Of a stretch of DNA of 32,309 bases, positions 1-6,531 are shown one piece after another (within the stretch, counting starts at the first letter, position 1; each line of letters starts with the position of its first letter). The stretch lies in NCBI GenBank assembly GCA_937918905.1, contig CAKZSH010000128.1:1-32309 (forward strand). Direction: 5' to 3'. The DNA is from an uncultured Saprospiraceae bacterium. GTDB lineage: Bacteria; Bacteroidota; Bacteroidia; Chitinophagales; Saprospiraceae. The notes beneath the pieces are model-generated. The model searched no databases. It had not been told where the DNA came from and saw only the letters and a program-made list of their open reading frames with translations. The position numbers and the translations under genes are program-made.

Positions 1-501
1 ACACTTTATAAAACCCTTCCTCCCACTCCTACCCAAATTTCATCAGGAGCCATTTTAGCTCGATTTATTGATGCAATAGGATTTCGTTTCCAGATGGCAA
101 CAGATGGCCTAACTGAAAGTGAAATCTACTTTTGTCCAGTAGATGGAAGTATGGATATGATGGAATTAATTAATCATATTTATGGAGTGTTGTCATGGGC
201 GCATAGTGCATTTAATAAAGATGCAGTTCGCCGAAAAGATTTGGCCACCTTTGAAGATTATCGAAATGCGACTTTGGAAGTATGCGATATTTTTAAGAAA
301 AGATTATTAGAAATGTCAGATGAGGAAATTGAAAATACTTCAATTTATCTAAAAAGAAATGATACGACTTACTCTATTTATTATTTGATCAATGGTCCCA
401 TTTCGGATGTGCTAACTCATGTGGGGCAGATTGTTACTTGGAGGAGAATTGCTGGAAATCCTATTGCGCGGATTAGTCCTTTTACTGGTCAACCTTATTG
501 A
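1..501 (+). CDS. DinB-like four-helix-bundle protein, C-terminal part (5' end outside window)
   Basis: The reading frame is open from the first base of the window, so the first Met at base 94 is internal; the codons before it continue the same protein (a helix reading LARFIDAIGFRF). Visible features are a first-helix region with LINHIYGVL and, near the C-terminus, SDVLTHVGQIVTWRRIAGNP. The latter matches the DinB-superfamily pattern in which a late His lies in a DxLxHxGQIxxLRRxAG segment. Members are metal-binding four-helix bundles, often thiol-dependent or of unknown role. The true start and the first metal ligand are not in the window. It converges on the next gene with only 14 bp between the stop codons. 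The family call is by motif; no substrate can be inferred. Confidence 0.72.
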   Translation, partial: TLYKTLPPTPTQISSGAILARFIDAIGFRFQMATDGLTESEIYFCPVDGSMDMMELINHIYGVLSWAHSAFNKDAVRRKDLATFEDYRNATLEVCDIFKKRLLEMSDEEIENTSIYLKRNDTTYSIYYLINGPISDVLTHVGQIVTWRRIAGNPIARISPFTGQPY

Positions 502-515
502 AAAATAATTTATTA

Positions 516-1196
516 CTAACGCTTAATTTCAATTTTAACATCGTCCTTGACCTCCATAAAAGCTTCAAAACTAATACGTGCTATAATTTCAATAACTTGA
601 TTAAGTTTTTGTTTCCTTATATTTTTTACAAACATATTTTTGGTTTCACCATCTATGTTAAACCCAATATTTTTTAACTTTTTAGGGTTAAATCCCTTAT
701 ACCTATTTTTCTCTTTTGGAGAATGGTTAAAGATTAATTCAATGTTTTTTTCTTCAACTTTTTTAATAGTTAAATATATATTTTCCTCTACATCATAATG
801 TATATTGATTATTGAAAGTTTGTTTTCCATAAGATCATACAAAGCATCTAAAATTACAGAAGAATCTTCAAATGGTTTTTGCTCTTGAAGTTCTAAGGCT
901 TTTAATTCTTCTTTATATTTTTCAATTTTACGAAGAAGTGCATCATTGTAGTTAGGGTATTTATCAATATTTCTACTTAAAAGTTTTATTTGACTTATTA
1001 ACCGAGATTTCTTTTTCCTAATCGATCCTTTTGTATTCTTTACAGCATTAATTAATTGACTTAATTCAAAAATATTCTGTTGATAAAAATGAGCATTCAA
1101 ATAGTCCTGAGTCTCCAAGCATCCCTCCAACAATTGCCTTAAGTTTGCCATTTCTTTTTGTAGCATTTCATCTAAATGTTCTGAATTAGTTTTCAT
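516..1196 (-). CDS. Unrecognised 226-aa protein with central coiled coil
   Basis: I do not recognise this family. The protein has no signal peptide or membrane segment, so it is probably cytoplasmic. Residues 1-60 are helical and rich in Leu, Gln and Asn. Residues 60-105 are strongly basic and coiled-coil-like (heptads around KKKSRLISQIKLLSRN and the following RKIEKYKEELKALELQ). Residues 120-226 look alpha/beta with Lys-rich segments. The ATG at 1196 follows an AT-rich leader, and codon use resembles the neighbours, supporting a real gene. The gene upstream on the same strand, the helicase, is separated from it by a terminator and a large inverted repeat, so it is probably a separate unit. 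Function unknown; the basic coiled coil would allow nucleic-acid or protein binding, but this is not evidence. Confidence 0.75.
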   Translation of the reverse strand: MKTNSEHLDEMLQKEMANLRQLLEGCLETQDYLNAHFYQQNIFELSQLINAVKNTKGSIRKKKSRLISQIKLLSRNIDKYPNYNDALLRKIEKYKEELKALELQEQKPFEDSSVILDALYDLMENKLSIINIHYDVEENIYLTIKKVEEKNIELIFNHSPKEKNRYKGFNPKKLKNIGFNIDGETKNMFVKNIRKQKLNQVIEIIARISFEAFMEVKDDVKIEIKR

Positions 1197-1248
1197 ATTA
1201 TCTCTTCCAGTAATTTTCGTTGTTCAAATTTTTTTAATGAAAATTAAT

Positions 1249-1286
1249 AAAAAAGTCCTTCCAATTCAAATTGGAAGGACTTTTTA
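1249..1286 (-). terminator. Rho-independent terminator of the DEAD-box gene
   Basis: A near-perfect stem (AAGTCCTTCCAATT paired with AATTGGAAGGACTT) with a very short loop is flanked by A- and T-runs on both sides, so it could work in either direction. It lies 3' of the helicase gene and 5' of the coiled-coil gene on the minus strand. Confidence 0.75.
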
Positions 1287-1304
1287 TTTTTAATGAAATC
1301 TCCT

Positions 1305-1423
1305 TGAATATCAAATATCGAACAAGGAAGTCCGAAGTTTGACGAATACTGGGGAGAAGCACCAATCAAAATTATTCGTCAAACTTCGGACTTCCTTGTT
1401 CCTTGTTCGATATTCGATATTCA
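1305..1423. repeat. Long imperfect inverted repeat 3' of the helicase gene
   Basis: The left arm (1305-1347) and right arm (1374-1423) are reverse complements over about 43 bases. The right arm carries a small internal duplication (CCTTGTT repeated). The loop is about 26 bases. The element ends ten bases from the helicase stop codon and precedes the simple terminator. It has no coding content and resembles the other palindromic elements in this window in size and placement, but not in sequence. Confidence 0.8.
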
Positions 1424-1432
1424 AAGAGATAT

Positions 1433-3271
1433 TCAATTCCTTTTCCGTCGTTTCCCTCGATTCTTCGGCCCCTTCTTTTTCCAGTCCTCATCTCGATCCT
1501 TATCTTTCTTTTTAGATTTTTTCTTTTTAGAATAATCTTTAGGAACAGGCGACTTTTTATTATCAGCCATTTCAAGAGCCAAATCTACCCCTTCAAAACT
1601 TTCGCCTTTTAACGAATCCATCAACTGCTTTTCCATGCCTTGCTCAATTTCAAAGAAAGAGAATTTCTTTAAAATCTCAATTTTCCCAATACCGGCCGAA
1701 GAAGAATCCAAGCCTTCATTAATTACACCAATCAATCGAGCAGGTGTCAATTTATTTTTAGAACCTACGTTGATATGTAAACGAGTGTAAGAAGATTTTC
1801 TTCTTTCACTTTTTGATCTTTTCTCTCTACGATCACGAGGTGCTCTTTCATCTCTGCTATCTCTTCTTCGATCGCCACGACGACCATCCCTGTCCCTTCT
1901 TCCTCCACGTCGATCCCTTCGATCATCTCTGTCATCCCCTCTGCCGTAAATATTTATATCTCTTGCATTTTTATAATAATCCAAAAACCGATTAAACTCT
2001 GCCGAGACAAAATGTTGAATCAAATCTTCCCGACTCAAGTCTTGTAATTTTTCATAAACCTCAGGTAAGAAAGGTTCGATTTGTTGTTCATCCACTTTGA
2101 CTTTTTTCACTCGATCAATCAAAGTAAATAATTGCGTTTCACAAATATCACGACCACTTGGTACTTGCTCTCTTGTAAATTTTATAGAAGATTGTCGTTC
2201 GATAAATCGAATTCGGTTGGCTTCTCTCGAATGAATAATTACAATTGAAATTCCATCCCTTCCTGCTCTTCCTGTACGACCACTTCGATGCGTATATACT
2301 TCAGGATCATCTGGCAAATTATAATTAATCACATGCGTCAAATCATTGACATCAATTCCACGCGCTGCAACATCCGTTGCTACCAAAACTTGTAAATGTT
2401 TTGTTCTAAATTTTCCCATCACCTCATCACGCTGTGCTTGAGACAAGTCTCCATTTAAAACATCTGCATTATAACCATCCGCCATTAGCTTGTTAGAAAC
2501 CTCCATCGTTTCTCGACGGGTTCGACAAAACACAATAGCATAAAGATTGGGATTCATATCTGCAATACGCTTGAGCACTTCATAACGATGACGTGCTTGA
2601 ACCATATAATAAACATGTTCCACATTGGTCGCTCCTACATTTTCTTTGGCAACTGCAATCTCCAATGGATCATTCATATATTTTTTAGAAATCCTTTTGA
2701 CCTCTTTGGAAATGGTTGCAGAAAAAAGTAAGGTTTGTTTTTCCTCAGGAGTGGTTTCCAAAATAGCATCCAACTCTTCTTTAAAACCCATGGTCAACAT
2801 TTCATCGGCTTCATCCAAAATCACTCGTTCGATACTTCCTAAACTTAATCTTTTTCTTTTGATTAAATCTCTCGTTCGACCAGGTGTTCCTACCACAATT
2901 TGAACGCCTTTTTTTAATGCTCGGATTTGGGTATCAATACTTGAACCTCCATAAACTGCCAATATTTTTAAGCCCTTTATTTTTTTAGCATAACTTTCAA
3001 GGTCTCTTGTGATTTGTAAACACAACTCTCGAGTAGGGCAAAGTACGATCGTTTGTGGTTCCTTCTTGGTGGTATCAATTCGATGAATGGCAGGCAATCC
3101 AAATGCCGCAGTCTTCCCTGTTCCAGTCTGTGCCAAGGCAATCAAATCCTGATCAGAAGTCAATATATGAGGGATGCTTTCTGCCTGAATGGGAGTGGGT
3201 GTCTCAAATCCCAATTCAGAGATTGCACTAATAATTTCCTTTCGTAAGCCTGTTTCAATAAATGTATCCAT
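1433..3271 (-). CDS. DEAD-box ATP-dependent RNA helicase with DbpA-type RNA-binding domain
   Basis: ATP-dependent RNA helicase of the DeaD/CsdA/DbpA group, expected to remodel RNA in ribosome assembly, cold adaptation or mRNA decay. The helicase core is complete: Q motif around residues 21-31 (GFETPTPIQAE), Walker A AQTGTGKT (47-54), PTREL (79-83), DEAD (153-156), SAT (185-187), and motif VI HRSGRTGRAGR (328-338). A linker of about 50 residues (444-492) is almost entirely Arg, Asp and Gly. A DbpA-like RNA-binding domain follows (about 494-570), then a Lys-rich tail (574-612). The usual length for the group is 450-630 aa. The ATG at 3271 sits behind a good promoter-like site. The RNA target is not known: a DbpA-type fold suggests structured rRNA, but target specificity cannot be read from sequence. 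It is transcribed alone. Confidence 0.95.
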   Translation of the reverse strand: MDTFIETGLRKEIISAISELGFETPTPIQAESIPHILTSDQDLIALAQTGTGKTAAFGLPAIHRIDTTKKEPQTIVLCPTRELCLQITRDLESYAKKIKGLKILAVYGGSSIDTQIRALKKGVQIVVGTPGRTRDLIKRKRLSLGSIERVILDEADEMLTMGFKEELDAILETTPEEKQTLLFSATISKEVKRISKKYMNDPLEIAVAKENVGATNVEHVYYMVQARHRYEVLKRIADMNPNLYAIVFCRTRRETMEVSNKLMADGYNADVLNGDLSQAQRDEVMGKFRTKHLQVLVATDVAARGIDVNDLTHVINYNLPDDPEVYTHRSGRTGRAGRDGISIVIIHSREANRIRFIERQSSIKFTREQVPSGRDICETQLFTLIDRVKKVKVDEQQIEPFLPEVYEKLQDLSREDLIQHFVSAEFNRFLDYYKNARDINIYGRGDDRDDRRDRRGGRRDRDGRRGDRRRDSRDERAPRDRREKRSKSERRKSSYTRLHINVGSKNKLTPARLIGVINEGLDSSSAGIGKIEILKKFSFFEIEQGMEKQLMDSLKGESFEGVDLALEMADNKKSPVPKDYSKKKKSKKKDKDRDEDWKKKGPKNRGKRRKRN

Positions 3272-3286
3272 AGATTTTTCAATTAA

Positions 3287-3298
3287 GGTGCAAAGGTG
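3287..3298 (-). promoter_or_regulatory. Bacteroidota -7-like promoter element of the helicase gene
   Basis: Read on the minus strand this is CACCTTTGCACC, one base away from the phylum's TAnnTTTG -7 element followed by a typical GCACC start region. It lies 16 bases upstream of the ATG. No convincing -33 TTTG is seen at the expected distance. Confidence 0.5.
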
Positions 3299-3407
3299 GG
3301 CTTTTTAATTGATGAAAGGAATTTATTAAGGTTTTTATTTTAGGGAGTGGTGGATGGTCTTTTTGGTAAAAAAGTGGGGTTGGATTTCGAATAACCCTAC
3401 TGGTGCC

Positions 3408-3672
3408 ACGTCTGTAGAATAAGAATTAAAAAGCGGTGCTGCTCGCGCCATTGCTCTGCCCATACACGTCAACCTAAGATTCTACAAACGGTGTCAGTCC
3501 TAACGGACTTTGGAGTAAAAAGCCCAGAGGGCTGTCCTCTCGATTATTCGGATAGTAAATTCTCTAAAAACTGAAGATAAGGGACGTAGTTACGACCCTT
3601 AAACATACCAAAACCAATTAATAACATATATAAATTAAGTTGACGTGTATGTGCAGAGCAATAGCACGAGCG
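3408..3672. repeat. Composite palindromic repeat region between helicase and lipoprotein genes
   Basis: This fills most of the 436-bp gene-free stretch 3272-3707. The outer arms 3441-3476 and 3635-3670 are reverse complements with few mismatches (GCTCGYGCYATTGCTCTG...). Inside lie a second inverted pair (CTGTAGAAT near 3411 against ATTCTACAAA near 3478) and a block, 3481-3602, that matches the reverse complement of 11370-11477: shared TTCTACAAAC, GTCAGTCCTAAC, AGAGGGCTGTC and GGGACGTAGTT in the same order. No open reading frame of substance. It is a dispersed non-coding repeat, possibly a transposon-derived or REP-like element. Confidence 0.75.
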
Positions 3673-3707
3673 GTCTTCTAGTTTATACATTTTTTAGTTC
3701 AATATTT

Positions 3708-4214
3708 TCAATGTTCAATCTCATGTGTATCACGCACTTTGCTAAATGTCAAATTTAATAATTTCCAATCATCATCACTCTTTTTATAAATCTCTGTAAC
3801 CGTAAATTCATTGGACACATCATTTCCTCTAACATGTGCCACCAATGTAATTCGGTTCCATAAAACAATCGTGTTCCCAAAAACTTCAACAGCAACATCG
3901 TGAACCTTCGCATCTTTATACCAAATACTTCCTGTTTTAATTATTTCGAGTTCTCTTTCTTTTTTCCAAGAACCGCTCATGTGAACAAACTTTGATTTAT
4001 CGTCAAATAAGTTAGCTAGTTCTTCCACATTTTTATCTGCCATCCATTGCCATTTTAGTTTCGATAAGGCTTTGATTTCGTCCTCAACATTAATATTTTC
4101 TTGGTTTGTATTATTTACTTTAGTGCTAGATTGTTCTACATTATTTCCATTTTCATTGGAATTACATTGTACCGCTAGAACAAACACAAGTAAGACAAAA
4201 ATTATCTGTTTCAT
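3708..4214 (-). CDS. Lipoprotein with NTF2/SnoaL-like (DUF4440-type) domain
   Basis: Predicted envelope lipoprotein. I place the start at the ATG at 4214 (MKQIIFVLLVFVLAVQC) rather than the in-frame ATG at 4259, because it gives a standard signal peptide with lipobox LAVQC, Cys at residue 17. An Asn/Gln/Ser-rich linker of about 25 residues follows, then an alpha+beta domain with the NTF2-like layout of DUF4440 proteins: a first helix (EIKALSKLKWQWMADKNVEEL), a strand pair (KFVHMSGSW), and late strands ending FTVTEIYKKSDDDWKLLNLTFSKV. DUF4440/SnoaL-like domains bind small ligands or act as enzymes; no catalytic residues can be assigned here. A reading-frame remnant ends 15 bp upstream of its start. 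Confidence 0.8.
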   Translation of the reverse strand: MKQIIFVLLVFVLAVQCNSNENGNNVEQSSTKVNNTNQENINVEDEIKALSKLKWQWMADKNVEELANLFDDKSKFVHMSGSWKKERELEIIKTGSIWYKDAKVHDVAVEVFGNTIVLWNRITLVAHVRGNDVSNEFTVTEIYKKSDDDWKLLNLTFSKVRDTHEIEH

Positions 4215-4228
4215 AAAATTTAAATTTA

Positions 4229-4345
4229 TTAAAAGTTTAACCAATAACTCACCTTCCAATTAATTGCTCGAAAACGAGGTGTCGCTTTGATACTATCCTC
4301 TGGAAAGAACTGCCAAAAATCATCTGTAATAAACACAATTTTTTC
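4229..4345 (-). pseudogene. Possible C-terminal remnant of an outer-membrane-type protein
   Basis: On the minus strand 38 codons are open before a TAA. The peptide is rich in aromatic residues and ends KVSYWLNF, with the terminal Phe and alternating hydrophobic pattern seen at the end of outer-membrane beta-barrel proteins. It includes the segment DDFWQFFPEDSIKATPRF. There is no ATG, and a stop codon lies directly upstream in frame. I read it as the surviving 3' tip of a lost gene. A short leader ORF beginning at the in-frame GTG is the alternative. Random open sequence cannot be excluded at this length. Confidence 0.35.
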
Positions 4346-4595
4346 TTAAAAAATATAAGTTATGCTAATCGATGGTTGGAAAACCGTTTTTTTTAACCCT
4401 TGATTTGCATAAGGTATTGATATTAATTCATTGTGCGAATATCAGGTTTTCAAATAAAACCAATCAATACTATTCAAATAATTTATTACGAAAATCAAAC
4501 TTTCCCGCTGGTGTGTAGCATTCCAAAACCCTCTTTTTTCTGTTTTTTTCCTTACCTTACCATCCAACATTAAAAGACCATATAACTATAATGAT
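4346..4595. other. AT-rich intergenic stretch, nothing identified
   Basis: Divergent region between the lipoprotein pair (minus strand below, plus strand above). No hairpin, repeat or frame stands out. TACCTTAC near 4553 is a weak match to a -7 element for the plus-strand gene. Confidence 0.4.
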
Positions 4596-5447
4596 ATGAA
4601 TTCTTCCACCATTTTTAGAGCTTCAACTTTACCATATTTCCTCTGCCTCTGCCTACTGACTTTGATCAGTTGCGATAAGGATATTGCCCCTCCCGAACCT
4701 AAGCCCATAGAACCCAAGGAGGAATGTCCCTTTACCTTGCAGGAATTGGTCGAAGCAGTTGAACCTGCCTCTTGCACTTCACAATTCACGGAATTACACC
4801 ATACTGAAATCACCACTTCAGGAGATCAAGACACCAACTTTGTCACTATATACACCATTGACAATTGTGGTAAAGTAGTGCAAGAGATTCATAACGATTT
4901 CAAATATGGTGATAACAGTTACGTTAGTGAATTTAGGTATAACGATAACGGAGAGGTCATCAAAGAATTTAGGAATGGAGTCATTTATAGATACGTGGAA
5001 TGGCTGGAGAATAAGGTCAATATTTACAACCCACAATGTGAATTATTGGGTGAACTCCTATTTGAAAATGAAAAAATTGTTCAGCATTATATTCCAGACG
5101 ACGTTTACTACTCGTACAAAATCAGGCTTGCCTACGATGACGAAGGAAATCTAATATCCACGACAAACGAAGCTCATCTCAATGCTCCCTATGAATTTCT
5201 GGAATACAGTTCCGAAGTGGAAAATCCATTCTATCTCTTGCGCTCCATCAGTATTTTAAGATATCCGGGCACCATCCTTTTTATGCAATACACGCATGAC
5301 AAGGAAAAAAGAAATGAATATACTATTGACCATGTGACCTACCCACTTCGCACCTATAATTTGACTTATGAGTATGATTCTCTCGGCCGAGTCAATCGAG
5401 TGGAAAATTCCAAAGATTTCCACTTCAGCACCTTTAGCTATCAGTAA
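4596..5447 (+). CDS. Lipoprotein with RHS/YD-like beta repeats
   Basis: Predicted lipoprotein of 283 aa. The signal peptide ends in lipobox TLISC, with Cys at about residue 26, followed by an acidic, Pro-rich linker (PPEPKPIEPKEE). The remainder is beta-rich with YD-type turns: FRYNDNGEVIKEFRNG, LAYDDEGNLISTTNE and YEYDSLGRVNRVENS. These resemble RHS/YD repeat units, such as those in Bacteroidota surface lipoproteins and DUF4595-type proteins. There is no toxin-like C-terminal domain and the protein is far too short to be a true Rhs element. The overlapping ATG at 4591 stops after two codons, so 4596 is the start. Expected to be envelope-associated; its partner or ligand is unknown. Confidence 0.8.
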   Translation: MNSSTIFRASTLPYFLCLCLLTLISCDKDIAPPEPKPIEPKEECPFTLQELVEAVEPASCTSQFTELHHTEITTSGDQDTNFVTIYTIDNCGKVVQEIHNDFKYGDNSYVSEFRYNDNGEVIKEFRNGVIYRYVEWLENKVNIYNPQCELLGELLFENEKIVQHYIPDDVYYSYKIRLAYDDEGNLISTTNEAHLNAPYEFLEYSSEVENPFYLLRSISILRYPGTILFMQYTHDKEKRNEYTIDHVTYPLRTYNLTYEYDSLGRVNRVENSKDFHFSTFSYQ

Positions 5448-5478
5448 AAACAACGAAGTAGCCTGAGGCGTAAGCAGG

Positions 5479-5613
5479 TTAGTCACAGTATTCATTTATT
5501 GAAAAGGAATTATATGGTCGTTCGGATTCACAATGGAAACATATCTCTTCAGAGTAGGTTTCGACTGTTTTCATTGCGAAGATTTGATGGATTATTTTAA
5601 GAATTTTTTTCAT
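5479..5613 (-). CDS. Small 44-aa protein with CxxC motif
   Basis: A complete short frame on the minus strand: ATG at 5613 and TAA at 5479-5481. The peptide starts MKKILKIIHQIFAMKTVE, an amphipathic basic helix, and continues with a Cys-x-x-Cys (ICFHCESERPYN) and a further Cys two residues from the end (EYCD). The leader AAATAAAAATAAAATACC directly before the ATG is typical for this phylum, and TACTTTTA about 25 bp upstream resembles a -7 element. Three Cys and one His in 44 residues would suit a small metal-binding or redox protein. I do not recognise the family. It converges on the lipoprotein gene, 31 bp away, and is antisense to a longer but non-protein-like frame at 5533-5781. Confidence 0.5.
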   Translation of the reverse strand: MKKILKIIHQIFAMKTVETYSEEICFHCESERPYNSFSINEYCD

Positions 5614-5836
5614 GGTATTTTATTTTTATTTAAAAGTACGTTATTTCCAGAAGTTCTAAACAATTTAACTTACGATACAAAAATGCAGCAATACCCAATT
5701 AAAGTAATTATCTTCTTTTCCTTCTGTGTTGGCAATTTTGCCTTTTTAGGAAAAATAAATTTAATTAAAATCAGAGGTTGATAAAATGCTACAGCGAGCG
5801 AATCATTAATATTAAACCATTCAATAATAAATAAAA

Positions 5837-6214
5837 ATGAAAGTTACAGCAGAAAAAAATGAAAAGGTTGCCAATATGATTTTTGGATCCATTTATCCAC
5901 TATACCTCAATAGATTAGTGAAAAAGGGAAGAACAAAAGAAGAACTCGACCAAGTCATTAAATGGTTTACTGGTTTTGACCAAGATACTTTACAAGCTCT
6001 TATTGATGAAAAAGTAACTTATAGAACATTTTTTCAAAAAGCTAAAATACATTCAAATGCACACTTAATTAAAGGAGTCGTTTGTGGTTATCGAATTGAA
6101 GAAATAGAGGATGAATTTGAATTATATAAGCAATGCAGACAGATGGAAAAGCTGGTTGATGAATTGGCAAGAGGTCGTAAAATGGAGAAAATTTTACGTC
6201 AAGAAAAAAAGTAA
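5837..6214 (+). CDS. DUF2200 family protein
   Basis: A 125-aa cytoplasmic protein that spans the whole DUF2200 family. The conserved core is complete: the N-terminal FGSIYPLYLNRLVKKGRTKEEL, then KWFTGFDQDTL, a middle LIKGVVCGYRIEEIED, and the C-terminal signature RQMEKLVDELARGRKMEKIL. Length and gap-free match point to an intact gene. The biochemical function of DUF2200 is not established; members are scattered through Firmicutes, Bacteroidota and Proteobacteria as single genes. It stands alone here, followed by a repeat (6281-6336). Confidence 0.93.
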   Translation: MKVTAEKNEKVANMIFGSIYPLYLNRLVKKGRTKEELDQVIKWFTGFDQDTLQALIDEKVTYRTFFQKAKIHSNAHLIKGVVCGYRIEEIEDEFELYKQCRQMEKLVDELARGRKMEKILRQEKK

Positions 6215-6280
6215 AATTGGTGCTGATGTTATTTGATTGTATTTAAAAAATTGTAAAACCTGCATTATTATCTCATGTAA

Positions 6281-6336
6281 ATTGATTTAGATTTTGTTGA
6301 TAATCGAGGCAAAAAACGCAGGGATAGCCTAGCTAT
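6281..6336 (+). repeat. 56-bp dispersed repeat, copy 1
   Basis: This matches the reverse complement of 31565-31620 over 56 bases with one difference. In both copies the same frame reads IDLDFVDNRGKKRRDSLAIK and the difference is synonymous (GTT/GTC), so it could be a remnant of coding sequence as easily as a non-coding element. The terminal inverted repeats that flank the second copy are not seen here. Confidence 0.8.
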
Positions 6337-6401
6337 TAAATCTCTATATGCAAGATTTAAGAAACTTCGCCCACTCAATACCTCCACAACTCTAGTTTCT
6401 C

Positions 6402-6427
6402 AAACCACATAAATTCACCTTGAACCA
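6402..6427. repeat. 26-bp exact repeat, copy 1
   Basis: Identical to 14075-14100 (AAACCACATAAATTCACC and onward). Both copies lie just 3' of a minus-strand gene. Confidence 0.7.
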
Positions 6428-6471
6428 AAAATCCCCAAGTTTTAAATTAATAAAACTTGAGGATTTTTTTA
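6426..6471 (-). terminator. Hairpin terminator 3' of the beta-helix gene
   Basis: The stem AAAATCCCCAAGTTTT pairs with AAAACTTGAGGATTTT (one mismatch) across a short loop, with T- and A-runs on both sides. It is shared by the convergent DUF2200 and beta-helix genes. Confidence 0.65.
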
Positions 6472-6483
6472 TAAAGCTAATTA

Positions 6484-6512
6484 AGGGAGTAAGAAATAAA
6501 TAACCTACTCCC
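6484..6512 (-). repeat. AGGGAGTA palindrome, copy 1
   Basis: The arms AGGGAGTA and TACTCCCT flank an AT-rich loop 20 bp 3' of the beta-helix stop. The reverse complement matches 21779-21808 at 28 of 30 positions. Confidence 0.65.
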
Positions 6513-6531
6513 TAAAGCTAAAAGGCAAAAT

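Noticed and set aside
1403-1612. 69-codon plus-strand frame over the end of the helicase gene
   Set aside because: Shadow of the Lys/Arg-rich helicase tail on the opposite strand.
4596-5447. Rhs toxin or contact-dependent system
   Set aside because: Only a few YD-like turns in a 283-aa lipoprotein, with no core repeat barrel, toxin tip or immunity gene.
5533-5781. 82-codon plus-strand frame after the YD-type lipoprotein
   Set aside because: Phe/Ile-rich composition of translated AT-rich DNA, no leader or domain; a better small gene lies on the opposite strand at 5479-5613.
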